Position numbers and translations under genes: made by a program. A DNA stretch of 64,000 nt from NCBI GenBank assembly GCA_028554795.2, contig CM068841.1, positions 27,397,721 through 27,461,720 on the forward strand, given 5' to 3'. Shown here in pieces: positions 47,077 through 56,455 of this stretch. Origin of the DNA: Sinohyriopsis cumingii (taxonomy: Eukaryota > Mollusca > Bivalvia > Unionida > Unionidae). Position 1 is the stretch's first letter. Each line of letters starts with the position of its first letter. The notes below the pieces were generated by a model that worked only from the letters and a program-made list of their open reading frames with translations, searched no databases and had not been told where the DNA came from.

Positions 47077-48453
47077 CTAATAATCTAGAATGTCTTCTCT
47101 CAAACTGTTGATTTCTATCGTATTGTCGAATTCTGCATACAGGATGACGTTCACCGTTACATCAGGGACTCGGTCTGCAAACTGAATTTCCACACGAATC
47201 TGACCGGATTTTATAGGGTGGAAATGACCCTCGTCGCTGCCTTGGTCTGGAATGAAATCAAAAGCCCACAAAGCATAGCCTCCTGCATAATCGTCGTACG
47301 TTATGCCATGACTGGTGTTGGTTCCTAACTGTCCCGTGGCTTCGTACAGGGAGGTTCCTAACTGTCCCGTGGCTTCGTACAGGGACAAGTACGATCTCAA
47401 GTAATTGTTCACGGTAAAGTTAGGCTCAAAGGGTCTGGTACACAAGGCCTTGCCATCGCGACTGACTTCAATCTTGGACACGCCAAAGTGTCGAAACTCA
47501 AAAGGACTTTCGTTGTGAAGTCCATTGAAAGCTGAATTCCTGACGATAGCAACGATCAAACGTTTGGGTAACTGTCCTTGGAACAGATGATCTTCGATCA
47601 CGGATCGCTGTCCAGCAGGAATGGTGAACGTTTTCACTTCCACTCGTCGGATCGGATACTTGGCGGTGGTTCTGCTGAACGTCTGACTGACGTCGTTTCC
47701 CACTTTGGGTAACACTTCCACACGTCGTACGTAGAGCCTGGCTTCTTGGATGACAGTTTTGTATTCGTTGTTATGGGCCATCAAATGGAAAGCAGCAGTG
47801 CTACGATTTAGTTTCAGGCGGATATCCACCCCGTTCAGTAAATACTTTTCTTGTAACCACATGTCCAAATGCAAACGATCCATCAGTTCTAAACTACGTC
47901 CTTGCAGAATTTTATTTCTACGTGTGTTAAACCCCACATTGTGAGGATTGTCATCTTCTGTCAGGGCTGTATCGTTAAACGGGGTATCACCCGCTGTGTC
48001 AGGTTTCCATACTACACAAGCATCCAGATGAGTATTCTTGGCGTCTTTTCCGTACGTCAAGAGATTTTCCGGGTAGGCACGATACGGGTAAGTATCCATG
48101 CTGCTGCTGACAAGTTTGTTATTCAGGTACAAGTCCACTTCACTGAACAAGGAATGCATGATATTGTTGACAGGAGCTACTCTATCATTGGCTCCAGCAT
48201 TGGTGTTGTCCGCCGCTTTGATCACTTTGACTTTCAAGTACAGGTAACTGCTATTCAGATCGATGTAATCTTCGGGCTGACCTTTGATATCAAACTCGAT
48301 GGGAACTGAATCCGTCAAAGAGGAGACGGGATGAAATTCCACCCATTGGGATTCTTCCATGGTCATCATGGTGGGTGGCATGGCAAACAGATCCAGTTCC
48401 GACTTGGAACAAGCGCAAGACTCTTGGTGCATCATTCTTTCTCTGTGTCTCAA
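47077..48453 (-). CDS. Major capsid protein (double jelly-roll, hexon-like)
   Basis: 458 residues. The N-terminal WVEFHPVSSLTDSVPIEFD and DYIDLNSSYLYLKVKV, then MHSLFSEVDLYLNNKLVS, are the usual opening of Polinton/adintovirus major capsid proteins, where the first jelly roll starts. The second half has FRHFGVSKIEVSRDGKAL, and the end shows IQFADRVPDVTVNVILYAEF. It would form trimeric capsomers of an icosahedral shell in the nucleus. A 33-bp in-frame tandem repeat (47321-47386, SLYEATGQLGT twice) lies in the C-terminal third. The frame is open from end to end. Confidence 0.9.
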   Translation of the reverse strand: MRHRERMMHQESCACSKSELDLFAMPPTMMTMEESQWVEFHPVSSLTDSVPIEFDIKGQPEDYIDLNSSYLYLKVKVIKAADNTNAGANDRVAPVNNIMHSLFSEVDLYLNNKLVSSSMDTYPYRAYPENLLTYGKDAKNTHLDACVVWKPDTAGDTPFNDTALTEDDNPHNVGFNTRRNKILQGRSLELMDRLHLDMWLQEKYLLNGVDIRLKLNRSTAAFHLMAHNNEYKTVIQEARLYVRRVEVLPKVGNDVSQTFSRTTAKYPIRRVEVKTFTIPAGQRSVIEDHLFQGQLPKRLIVAIVRNSAFNGLHNESPFEFRHFGVSKIEVSRDGKALCTRPFEPNFTVNNYLRSYLSLYEATGQLGTSLYEATGQLGTNTSHGITYDDYAGGYALWAFDFIPDQGSDEGHFHPIKSGQIRVEIQFADRVPDVTVNVILYAEFDNTIEINSLREDILDY

Positions 48454-48743
48454 TAATCGAAAACGTCTAAGTCTCGAACAGTTCTTCTTTTCTTTGTCTT
48501 TCTAGCTTTAGACGTGTGAAGTCTGGTGAAAGGGTGTTTTCTTCGTCGTCTCTTTCTGCCTTGTCCTTGCTGAATGCCTGACTCGGTAGCGTGCAGGGCA
48601 TTTATAGGTGTTTCTCGTCGGCCTAAAAGGTCTTTACCCGTTTGCAGCAAGACATTTTTGCCTGCCCTCAAGAAAGCTTCTTTGGGGTTTTGTTTGTCGA
48701 TGATGACATTTTGGAGAAATTCTTTGCTTTGCGTCAGTGCCAA
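48450..48743 (-). CDS. Basic core/minor capsid protein
   Basis: 97 residues; the start overlaps nothing and the end touches the start of the capsid gene (4-bp overlap). The first half is helical; the second half is strongly basic (GRKRRRRKHPFTRLHTSKA, KTKKRR), like DNA-binding core or pVI/pVII-type proteins of adenovirus relatives. Exact counterpart not assigned. Position between penton and hexon genes matches minor capsid or core genes in adintoviruses. Confidence 0.6.
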   Translation of the reverse strand: MALTQSKEFLQNVIIDKQNPKEAFLRAGKNVLLQTGKDLLGRRETPINALHATESGIQQGQGRKRRRRKHPFTRLHTSKARKTKKRRTVRDLDVFDY

Positions 48744-48746
48744 ATC

Positions 48747-48875
48747 TTACAAGGCGTGCAATCCACGTGTCACCACCGGTTTCAACATCGGGGCCACCGA
48801 ACGAAAAGCCGATTTTAACATATCTCTTAAACCGTGTCCTCGCTGTCGACCAACCCCTCTGTACACTGGATACAT
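48747..48875 (-). CDS. Mu/pX-like short core peptide
   Basis: A 42-residue frame starting MYPVYRGVGRQRGHGL and ending in a hydrophobic-basic tail (MLKPVVTRGLHAL). The YRGxGRQRGxGL opening is a motif I associate with the small basic or membrane-active peptides of Polinton and adintovirus capsids (pX or pVI-like). It is cleaved or packaged in relatives; here the role is inferred. It starts 3 bases upstream of the next gene's start region and lies just after the penton gene. Confidence 0.6.
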   Translation of the reverse strand: MYPVYRGVGRQRGHGLRDMLKSAFRSVAPMLKPVVTRGLHAL

Positions 48876-48889
48876 GACTTACGAGTCGT

Positions 48890-49811
48890 GAGAGAACCGT
48901 TTTCGAAAATGGAGTTTCACCGTGACTTTTCCTTTGGTGAATGGAATATTTTGTCCCAGATCTCCTTTTATAGCAATGTTGACCGTGTCCAAATACGACT
49001 TACTGACAGGCAAATAGTGAGGATGTACAAATTAGCGGTGAACGTGGTAAGTGTTTCCACCTTCCTCGTCAGCGATCGTGGCAGAATCCACTTTGAAAGG
49101 AATGACACGCAGTAACGGCACAGAGTTGTGTCCCACCACGTTGTACTTCACCACATCGGAGTATACAAACATCAAATTCAGTCCTTGGTTCAGTTCTACC
49201 GGGGTACGAAATAACTTGCTAAAAGACTCGTTGTCGTAAATGACTGCTGATTGGTCTTTTTGTTGTTCTACGTGCTTCCTCAGCTCTATGTCCCCGCCCA
49301 ACATGTTAAACAATTCAGGACAAAATAAGAAAGACATGATTTTACTGTCAGAAAATTTCATCAAGAAGCGACGAGCTGTTTTGTGGTACTCCAGGGTGAC
49401 ACTTTTTTTGACACTTTCCAAAGCTTTCAGAAACACGACATTAAGTCTGGAGGTAATGGTGCTGACCAAATGTTGACCACTAAAATAATAGCCTGGGGGA
49501 ATAAACAAGTGGTAGGACCACTTTTGAGTTTTGTCATCATAGGTTTTGTGATCATATTTGACATAGGTATTCAAGTACTTTTGCAATGGCTCGTCCTGAA
49601 CTTCCACCGTAAAAAAATTTTGATTAGGAAGAACATTGAGGACTTGGGTTGGGTGAATGATTTCTACCACAGCCACTTCCCAATGGGCTTCGTGATCGAA
49701 TGGGATGGCCTGAGGAAATTTGGCCATGTAACAGCACAACATGTTGTTGGGAAACACCTCCATGGAACTGTCACTGGGTAAGGTTAAGTAAAATTGGTTT
49801 TGGTGACTCAT
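48890..49811 (-). pseudogene. Penton-base-like (single jelly-roll) protein, broken
   Basis: Begins MSHQNQFYLTLPSDSSMEVFPNN, with an HWEVAVVEIIHPTQVLNV block, then FIPPGYYFSGQHLVSTIT, typical of Polinton/adintovirus penton proteins that occupy capsid vertices. Similar sequence continues to the low-coordinate edge given. It is upstream of the core and hexon genes, the usual place. About one break. Confidence 0.75.
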
Positions 49812-50224
49812 AATTCCAGAGTTCTGTGGCTGTCCGAGGGGTTACTGGACGTCAGAGGCGTGTCTCCGCCCAAAATAGGGTTGTGGTTGTTGTTGTTGGA
49901 TTGGTGACTGGCACTGGACACAAGGTTCCCGTGGTTCCCGTTCGAGGTGAATTTCAGGGAGGGATTAGGAAGCAGGTAACCGATGCAACTGCTCAATAAA
50001 ATGGTCCACAATTGTTTGTCTTCTTGTTGCAAACTCAAATTGGCAATGGCTGCCCCGATGACACAATACACCACGAAGATTTGGCAGAAAAAGACGATTT
50101 GAGTTTTAGGCACACGTTCTCCACACCACACCCACAAGGGTTGTTTCTGTAAATCTTGCAGAGAAGAACTCGGTGAAGGAGTGGTCGACGTAGCTGCGTC
50201 TGTGTGAAAGGGCATGATGGTCAC
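49808..50224 (-). CDS. Two-transmembrane-segment protein
   Basis: 138 residues with two hydrophobic stretches, about residues 43-63 and 71-88, separated by a short charged loop (SLQQEDKQ). The N-terminus is Ser/Thr/Pro-rich and the C-terminus Asn/Ser-rich. Small two-TM proteins recur between integrase and penton genes in adintovirus-like elements; the role is unknown, perhaps an internal membrane or host-entry function (inference). It overlaps the neighbouring genes by four bases at each end. Confidence 0.6.
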   Translation of the reverse strand: MTIMPFHTDAATSTTPSPSSSLQDLQKQPLWVWCGERVPKTQIVFFCQIFVVYCVIGAAIANLSLQQEDKQLWTILLSSCIGYLLPNPSLKFTSNGNHGNLVSSASHQSNNNNHNPILGGDTPLTSSNPSDSHRTLEL

Positions 50225-51341
50225 TTCTTTCTATAGTCGATGACTTGCGAAGCGTCGATCCAAGAATCAAAACTGGGTGGATATCCTTTCCAACGTACTT
50301 TGACTTCTTTGACACGTTGTTTTCCCACTTTACGGGCTCTGCGTTCGAGAATGCTTTCGATGTCGTACACGTCGTCTTCTTTTTTGGTGACACGTTGTAA
50401 CTCGGGAAAATAGAACGTTCCTTTGAGCACTTCTCCGTTCATGTCTTCTAATTTATAGATGACAGGATCACGGCCATGCACTCGTCCAGTGACACGAAAC
50501 AATTCGGTCGTCCAGTTAGGTAAGTAACCTTTGTCGAAAGTGCGTTTGGTTTTGTCAATGCGTACCCAATCTCCCACGGTCAACACTCCACTTTTCTTGG
50601 GGACAGCCCTCGTCGGGGACGTACCAAACAGGCGCTCAAACACCAGCACTTCGTTGTCGGGAGTCACTTCTTGCGGAGCACGTCCAATGCTTCGATGGTA
50701 AGATTGGTTGTACGCTTGCACCAGGTGTGGTAAGATGTCGATGTACTTCAGAGTGTGGTGATGCGTAAAATATTTCCACATGCGTTCTTTCAAAGTACGT
50801 TGAAAACGTTCCACGATGCTGGCTTTGGTTTCGGGATTCTCGGTGGTAAAAAAATGAATGTCACGTTTCTTTAATTCTTTTTGGAAAGCTTGGTTCAGAA
50901 ATTCGGTGCCTTTGTCCGTTTGCCATCGAAGAGGGTGACGACCTTTGTTTCAACACTCGTTGCAGAGCTCGCACTAATTCACTGCTCGATTTGGACTCAG
51001 GCAAATTTGGAAAAGACGTCGATGACACAAAACAAATATTTGTATCCGCGATTGTAGCTAGCCAAATGAGAGACATCGGCTAAATCGGCTTGCCATTGAT
51101 GATCGATGCCTTCCACTAGGGTGCGACTTCTGGAAAACTTGCGTCGAATGGGTTTGTGTAAAGTGTAAGTAGCTTGTTCTTGCAACCATCGTTGCACTTG
51201 AGGTAAACGGAGACTTTTCAGTCGAGTTCTGGCAGCACGATACAATTTTTGAACTCCTGCGTAACCTGCAGGATGGGAGGGATCGTAGTAAATGCTGGCT
51301 AACACCTTGTCCGTTTTTTTGTGTGTTAATAAGTCACCCAC
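50221..51341 (-). pseudogene. Retroviral-type integrase with chromodomain, broken
   Basis: Order along the minus strand: zinc-binding-like N-terminal helices, the rve core starting at DHQWQADLADVSHL (first catalytic Asp), a KxxERFQRTLKERMWKYF block (catalytic Glu), and a C-terminal chromodomain (VKVRWKGYPPSFDSWI). Polinton integrases have this architecture; they insert the element, usually with 6-bp target duplications. About two breaks. Confidence 0.85.
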
Positions 51342-51392
51342 TCTTCGGTGATGCTACTTTGGGTGGGTCGAAAGGGTGGTTTGGAAACGGAT

Positions 51393-51989
51393 TTACGTGT
51401 CCGATGGGATACGGGAGTAGAAGTCAAAGGTAGTGGTGGTGGTGGAGGTGGCAATGGAATGGCTTTGGTCTTCTTGTCTTTTTTTCACTTCTGGTTTCCC
51501 TTCTTTCTTTTTCACTTCTGTCGAAGGAGGAGTGGACATCATCTTTTTAACCCAAGCTTTCATTTCTTCTCGTTGGGGTGTGGGGGACGGGGTCAACAAG
51601 GATACTGCAATCTTACTAGACATGGGAGCTGCTGACGGTGTTTGAAACACTTCTCGTATCTCTTCTTCCTCAGGTCTTCGTGGGGTAGCATCTCTGGGGG
51701 TCCTTGGGGATGGTAGTAGTGGTGGTGGTGGTAGTGATGATGGTGCTGAACTTTTCATCAAGGTCTTAAAATCTTTCAGAGTGGGTAGAGCTGTTTCGTC
51801 TAAAGCTGTCTGGTGAAAGAGTTGCAGTCGTTGCAAGAGTTGACCGTACTTTTGGGATTTTTCTGTTTCGGACAAATCTTGGCGATCCATCAAGGACTGT
51901 AATTCGTGTTGTAACTGGGACATCTCACTCAGATGGGGATTGGGAGGTAAATGCGGCGTGCGTTGTTCTTGCCAACGATGGTATTCCAT
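51393..51989 (-). CDS. Proline-rich protein of unknown function
   Basis: 198 residues. An N-terminal helical part (SEMSQLQHELQSLMDRQDLS) is followed by long Pro/Ser/Lys-rich low-complexity sequence. No domain recognised. A TATA-like AAGATAAAAAGG at 52076-52087 lies about 90 bases upstream. It sits where minor structural proteins lie in relatives. Possibly a scaffold or core protein, but that is a guess. Confidence 0.45.
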   Translation of the reverse strand: MEYHRWQEQRTPHLPPNPHLSEMSQLQHELQSLMDRQDLSETEKSQKYGQLLQRLQLFHQTALDETALPTLKDFKTLMKSSAPSSLPPPPLLPSPRTPRDATPRRPEEEEIREVFQTPSAAPMSSKIAVSLLTPSPTPQREEMKAWVKKMMSTPPSTEVKKKEGKPEVKKRQEDQSHSIATSTTTTTFDFYSRIPSDT

Positions 51990-52039
51990 CCATCGTTAGT
52001 AAGGCACTAAAGCTAGTTTTCGTCCTTCCATGGGATGTC

Positions 52040-52531
52040 AAGGGTCGATTCTGAGATCTTGGGACGTCAGAGGGCCTTTTTATCTTGCTCCCACCAGTCC
52101 TCCCAACATGGTTCCCAAGACTCCTTTCAGTAAGGGGCCTAACAAGAGTGGTAAAATTCCTCCACGTTGGACCAACATCTTCTTTTTTTGTCCAAGAGGA
52201 TTTTCTTTTGAACCATTTGGCGAAGAACGTGACGATGTTTGCCTAAGCATTGTTTCTGGTGTTTGGACAAAGGGATCGTGCCTTTCAAGACGTTCAAACA
52301 ACATTCGTACACGGTATCGATGACCTCTTTGGAAGCTGTTTGAATGAGTTTTTTTCGTAGGGGTTTCGAAGCTTTGGACAGGACAGATAACATGTCCCCA
52401 TATTTGACTAAACGTGGTGGCAGTCCTTTCCTTTTCTTTCCTTGGGGTTGTTTAGAAGAGGGATGTTTTCTGGAAGGTAACATCTTTGAATCTTCAGGAG
52501 CACCAAAACACTGATACCCCGACTTGGTCAC
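52040..52531 (-). pseudogene. Conserved minor-capsid-like module, copy 1, broken
   Basis: The reading contains LPPRLVKYGDMLSVLSKAS, a CCLNVLKGTIPLSKHQKQ block, and a C-terminal hydrophobic glycine-rich piece (RGGILPLLLGPLLKGVLGTM). This order (basic N-terminus, cysteine helix, K-rich hinge, QxGG-type hydrophobic tail) is common in Polinton-type elements. Its role there is unproven; a membrane-active or minor capsid function is an inference. About one break. A TATA-like AGTATAAAAAAAGG is at 52535-52549. Confidence 0.55.
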
Positions 52532-52541
52532 ACACCTTTTT

Positions 52542-53066
52542 TTATACTGGAACGCGTCGCCACTGATTGTCTTTACGTCGTATTAACTTCATGACAGGCA
52601 TGACACGTCGTGCAGGTGTACGCAACGGACTAAATCGAGCCAGTTCTTGCTTGGACAAATCCAGTAAACTTTGTAACATGCCCGATCTTTCTTGAACTTT
52701 GATTTTGGGAGCAGGTACTTTGCGAGCAGCAGCCACTGCCACTAAATTAGAGGGTCCTGCCACTGGAGAAGTTGTTGGGGTTATCAACGGAGAAGTTCTT
52801 GGTGTGATCCACGTCTCCAAGTACTCTTCAGTTCTTGGTGACATCAACGGAGAAGTTAATGAACCTGAGGCTACCGGAGACGCGGTCACCGCCGTGGCAG
52901 ATCGTAGTTTGCGAGTGTAAGGTTGCGTCCTGGCCGAAGTGCCTCTCTTGCGACTAGTTTTCTTCTGTGGACTTTTCTTTTTCTGGGGACTTTTTCTCTG
53001 TTTCTTTTTCTGGGGGCTTCTTTTCTTTTTCCGGCGTGGTCTCTGGTAAGAGGAGGGTCCCGCCAC
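52542..53066 (-). CDS. Lys/Ser/Pro-rich basic protein
   Basis: 174-residue frame. The first 50 residues are repeats of SPQKKK; then a Ser/Thr/Pro-rich middle (TASPVASGSLTSPLMSPRT) follows. The C-terminus (SMLDLSKQELARFSPLRTP-like, MPVMKLIRRKDNQWRRVPV) looks structured. It resembles DNA-condensing core proteins of adenovirus relatives. Overlapping frames on the same strand make the exact boundaries unsure. Confidence 0.45.
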   Translation of the reverse strand: MAGPSSYQRPRRKKKRSPQKKKQRKSPQKKKSPQKKTSRKRGTSARTQPYTRKLRSATAVTASPVASGSLTSPLMSPRTEEYLETWITPRTSPLITPTTSPVAGPSNLVAVAAARKVPAPKIKVQERSGMLQSLLDLSKQELARFSPLRTPARRVMPVMKLIRRKDNQWRRVPV

Positions 53067-53099
53067 TGGAGAAGTTCTTGCAGATACAGGTCTCCTTGT

Positions 53100-53499
53100 G
53101 GACCTGGTCTTTTTCTTCTTCTTGGAACTTCGTTTGCTTTTTTCTTGGGGAGAACTTTGGGCGCATTAGGATCCCATCTTAAGAGAGAGCGAATGATGAC
53201 CCCTCCTAGAGTACCGCTCCCTCCAGGTTTCAAAATGATTTGCTTTTTGGTTTGAGTGTCGATGCGAGGATCGGCCAGTTGGGTCAAAGCGACTTTGTTT
53301 CGATCAAAAAAGCGTTTGGTTTGATGAGGAATCTGAATGATCCCTTGTAGTAATTGACGTGCTGTCACCGTGAACCATCGTAAGACTTCTTTGAGACTAG
53401 CTTCTAAGACACGAGCCTGTATTTGTGGATTTTTTCTCGACTGATACCATACAAGGCACGAATCAATTTGACGGGAAGATGCGACTGAAGGGATGTCAT
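53100..53499 (-). pseudogene. Conserved minor-capsid-like module, copy 2, broken
   Basis: Starts at the ATG at 53499 (MTSLQSHLPVKLIRALYGIS), 40 bases downstream of a TATA box. Further on are VLRWFTVTARQLLQGIIQIP, DPRIDTQTKKQIILKPGGSG and TLGGVIIRSLL. It parallels the module at 52040-52531 in order (amphipathic helix, ...LL.G.I..., basic hinge, GG hydrophobic tail), suggesting an old duplication (inference). About one or two breaks. Confidence 0.5.
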
Positions 53500-53535
53500 G
53501 TTCAAAACTGTGTGAGACAGACGAAAAGTGTCTGA

Positions 53536-53550
53536 GGTTTTTATAGATTT
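53536..53550 (-). promoter_or_regulatory. TATA box before minor-capsid-like module 2
   Basis: Minus strand ATCTATAAAAACC, with the first ATG at 53499. Similar GTATAAA boxes precede several genes of the element. Confidence 0.6.
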
Positions 53551-53564
53551 TTTTGTGAGTGAAG

Positions 53565-54293
53565 TTAAGTCGAGGACGGAGACGTGTACAGGACAGGCCC
53601 TCCGTCTTGGCCCCAGTGGTGAAACAAGTGGGTACGAAATCGCAAATCATCGGGGGTCGTAGGTTTCAAATCGACGAGTAAATAGGCGTGCGGAGCTTGA
53701 GTGGCATCGTCGTACGCCTGAGTCAGCCAAGGCGTTCCTAACTGTTTGGCTAAGACTTGCACTTGCGATTTATCTCGAGGGCTTTTAAACAAGACCACGT
53801 AATGCGCATTGAGACTGATGGTGCGATGGGCTTTACTTTGTTGAAACAAATTTTGGGTGATGTAAACGACACTGGCATTACGATGATGCCATTTGCGCGT
53901 GAACCACAGTTTAATTTCTTCTTCGTCTTCTCCTAACATGTCGTCGAAAATGACCAAATGGGTTTGACGGGAGACAGAGACGATGCCGTTGTGTTCTTTA
54001 GGAATGCCTTCCACAAACACGATGGAATCGCCTTGACTTTCTCGTAAGAGGCTGTACGCCGATTGTCACTCTTTGTAACACCACACGATGCGGTGAGGTG
54101 GTCGATCGATCAAATGATGTTTATGTTCGATCAAACGTTTGACGAATTCGGTTTTGCCTGAACCGCTAGGTCTAACAATGAGCATGTTAAAGGGATGGCG
54201 AAGATACAAAGCCTCCCAACTGGCACGATCTAAGTGTTCGTCGATGACTTTGACAGTGGAGGAAGAGGGAACAGAGACAGCAGAGGTAGCCAT
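53565..54293 (-). pseudogene. Packaging ATPase (FtsK/HerA, A32-like), broken
   Basis: The start chosen is the ATG at 54293, which lies 44 bases downstream of a TATA box. Walker A is PSGSGKTEFV near 54150. Walker B is HLVIFDDML near 53950, followed by the sensor-like YITQNLF. This is the pattern of the A32-type genome-packaging ATPase found in Polintons, adintoviruses and NCLDVs, which pumps DNA into the capsid. About one break. Confidence 0.85.
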
Positions 54294-54336
54294 AGTGTTA
54301 GGAATGTCACTTGTGACACGAAAACAAACAAGACAA

Positions 54337-54350
54337 GAGTTTATATACTT
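54337..54350 (-). promoter_or_regulatory. TATA box of the packaging ATPase gene
   Basis: Minus strand AAGTATATAAACTC, followed by a probable start region and the ATG at 54293. It decides between that ATG and the longer frame that begins at 54398. Confidence 0.65.
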
Positions 54351-54556
54351 TTTCAGGACACGTTTATTGAATGTTTTAAACATGAATACGAAAGACAAAA
54401 ATACATAAAAGCCAAAGGCTTAAGTACAAGGATAAAAGGCACATCAAAATCATCAAGGTGGAATAAACACAAGTGTCTGTACAACATGTTTTGGTTAAGG
54501 TTCTGACCAGTTCTATAGGGGGTGAGGTCAGACAAGTGTCCTCCCGAAAGGGTCTT

Positions 54557-54979
54557 TCAGGCATGTCCACGACAGTCCTGTCCTGGGTGACGGGTTCTTT
54601 TGGCACCGTCACTAACACGGGTTGAAAAGTAACTTTTTTCCTTGAACAACTCTCGTGCATACTGGGCCACTTCTTGGGTCCAAGCCTCAAAACCCCCATT
54701 TTTCCAGTCACGGACATCTGTCCAGTGGGAGAGTAAGTCACAAGCTACACACACATCGTCATACACGTCTTGGGTAGCTAAAAGTTGACGAATCTTTTTT
54801 TCCTGTTGAGGCCGAGAAGTATCCAGATGAAAACGTAAGGCTTTGAGCAAAAGAAGTCTTTCATGAACATTTAAAGGCACCACTTTCATGTTGAATGGGG
54901 TCGTAAATTCTATTCGTAAAGAGTCCACAAGGAATCGGCTGGTAAACGAAATCCCAGAAAACAAGTCACTAAGACACAC
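54557..54979 (-). CDS. Element protein of unknown function
   Basis: 140-residue frame, partly overlapping others. The middle (VPLNVHERLLLLKALRFHLD, TQDVYDDVCVACDLLSHWTD) is helical with a Cys pair; no family recognised. It lies between ATPase and IAP genes. Another same-strand frame at 54376-54741 overlaps it; which is real is not certain, and the region is probably broken. Confidence 0.4.
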   Translation of the reverse strand: MCLSDLFSGISFTSRFLVDSLRIEFTTPFNMKVVPLNVHERLLLLKALRFHLDTSRPQQEKKIRQLLATQDVYDDVCVACDLLSHWTDVRDWKNGGFEAWTQEVAQYARELFKEKSYFSTRVSDGAKRTRHPGQDCRGHA

Positions 54980-55335
54980 ACTATGCGTCGTCCCAAATTG
55001 ATTGGATACAGTTCTTGTATTAATTGATGGTAATGATCCACGGTTTGAATATGGTCATTGAGTTCCTTCCACGGAATCTGTTCAATCACATGTGATAAAA
55101 ACCTCGGCATGACAGCCTGTTTTTGTACTCTCTTTTTTTTCGGATGCAATACAAGTACTTTCTAGCCAGAGTTCGTTTAGGAGTTTCCTCTTCCGCTAAG
55201 TAGATTCCACGTAAAATATGTTGGTAATCCTTTAACTTGTCTCCCTCAATGCGTTGCTCTAGGTGAATCTCGAAGTAACCAAAATTATGAACATGTCGAT
55301 CATTGGCGACCTCAAAGTTTTGAAAAATGTCTGAC
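54910..55335 (-). pseudogene. Unknown coding remnant
   Basis: Protein-like patches on the minus strand: one with FGYFEIHLEQRIEGDKLKD (55200-55335) and one with HVIEQIPWKELNDHIQTVDH (54960-55149). A TATA-like GGTATAAAAGAAC at 55361-55373 lies just upstream. No family recognised; broken. Confidence 0.4.
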
Positions 55336-55517
55336 TACTGAAACAATTTCTGACGAATTAGTTCTTTTATACCATTCAGGTACCAGTGGTTCAAACACCG
55401 GTGACGTAACGGATGCAACTGTTCTTTACGCTTGACTTGTATTTTGACCAGCTCTCGGTAAATGCGTTCTCTCAACTCCACAGGCAAGCCCAAACTGTTC
55501 TCTTGTAAAGTATCCAT
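55335..55517 (-). CDS. Small protein, tandem copy A (60 aa)
   Basis: Starts MDTLQENSLGLPVELRERIY, then RELVKIQVKRKEQLHPLRHR, with an Arg/Lys/His-rich end. The first 30 residues are almost identical to the gene starting at 55752, so the two are a recent tandem duplication of about 235 bp. Function unknown. Helical and basic. Confidence 0.55.
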   Translation of the reverse strand: MDTLQENSLGLPVELRERIYRELVKIQVKRKEQLHPLRHRCLNHWYLNGIKELIRQKLFQ

Positions 55518-55583
55518 AAGTATATGCACCGTTTTCGGAATCCTTGGGTGGTGGCCAATAGCCTCGTTTACCTTTGTGCCTGA

Positions 55584-55752
55584 TGTAATATCCACTCATA
55601 ATCAGTCTTCTTATACTTTGGAACAGAGCATAATTTAAAAACGGATGAATAACTTTGCGTTTGCGTTTCACTTGTATTTTGATCAGTTCTCGGTAAATGC
55701 GTTCTCTCAACTCCACAGGCAAAGCACGAATGTTCTCTTGTAAAGTATCCAT
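55584..55752 (-). CDS. Small protein, tandem copy B
   Basis: Starts MDTLQENIRALPVELRERIY, then RELIKIQVKRKRKVIHPFLN. The open frame runs on to 55426, through copy A in another frame, so the original C-terminus is unclear; the low-coordinate limit given is where similarity to a copy-A-like tail fades. It begins directly after the BIR gene at 55753. Confidence 0.5.
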
Positions 55753-56004
55753 TTAAATATATTGTCCTACTAAGGGTAAGTAATGACAACTGGGAGACCA
55801 TCGAGCATGTTCCAGGTAGGCCGAATCTTGCGGTTCCCAGTGGTGAAGTGACACACCGCAACTGAAGCACTTGACTTTATCTCCTTCGCCCAAGTAGAAA
55901 AATCCGGCTCTGGCTAATTCTTCGGGGGTCGGTCCTCCCAGATACTTAGGCCATTTTCCTTTGAACGATCGAACACGATTTTCAAAGTTGCAGTATTCCG
56001 ACAA
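55753..56004 (-). CDS. BIR-domain (IAP-like) protein 1
   Basis: The 83-residue frame is essentially one BIR domain: RVRSFKGKWPKYLGGPTPEE, LARAGFFYLGEGDKVKCFSC, and an H-x6-C after CxxC (CFSCG...EHARWSPSC), the zinc-binding C2HC set. BIR proteins bind caspases or IAP antagonists and block apoptosis. A virus-like element gains time for replication from this (inference). Upstream frames to 56389 on the same strand probably belong to the same gene, which is then broken. Confidence 0.8.
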   Translation of the reverse strand: MSEYCNFENRVRSFKGKWPKYLGGPTPEELARAGFFYLGEGDKVKCFSCGVSLHHWEPQDSAYLEHARWSPSCHYLPLVGQYI

Positions 56005-56389
56005 ACGTACAGGGAACGAATATTTCGTCTTTCACAGGTTCGTTTCGATGAGGGGTGGGTGACATGGACAGGGGTTTGCTCAGGGCTGGATGACATCCGT
56101 AGGGAGGTAGACGTGAAGGTGGACATCCACACTGACCATGAAACCCAGTAAAGTGTCCAAGAGGACGAGCGACATCGCTTTCGCATCCCTCAGGTTTGAC
56201 ACGCACAGCATCACTTTCCATGATAGGGGTAGTGACACTAAAGTTCCCATGATGCTTTACGGCATCGCTGAGGTCACAACGTACAGCATCGTTCCCATCG
56301 CAAGGCTTACAATCGTATTCCACTTCAGAAGCCCCAAACTTGAATTGTGCCTTTCTGAACTTGTTTTGTGTTTCTCTGAAAGTATTCAT
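55982..56389 (-). pseudogene. Probable upstream part of BIR gene 1
   Basis: Open frame beginning MNTFRETQNKFRKAQFKFGA, 50 bases downstream of a TATA box (56441-56455). The later part is Pro/Cys/His-rich low-complexity. No domain. Its promoter spacing suggests this is where transcription of the BIR 1 gene starts. Confidence 0.4.
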
Positions 56390-56440
56390 CTTGTTCGCTT
56401 GGTTTTGGTAGTCACAATGAACTATCGATCTTGACCATTG

Positions 56441-56455
56441 CCCCTTTTTATACTA
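56441..56455 (-). promoter_or_regulatory. TATA box of BIR gene 1
   Basis: Minus strand TAGTATAAAAAGGGG; the ATG at 56389 follows after about 50 bases. Confidence 0.65.

Noticed and set aside
47902-48309. Long plus-strand frames opposite the capsid, penton and polymerase genes (also 49383-49781, 58072-58434 and 52923-53255)
   Set aside because: They are antisense shadows of well-supported minus-strand genes, with unnatural composition and no motif.
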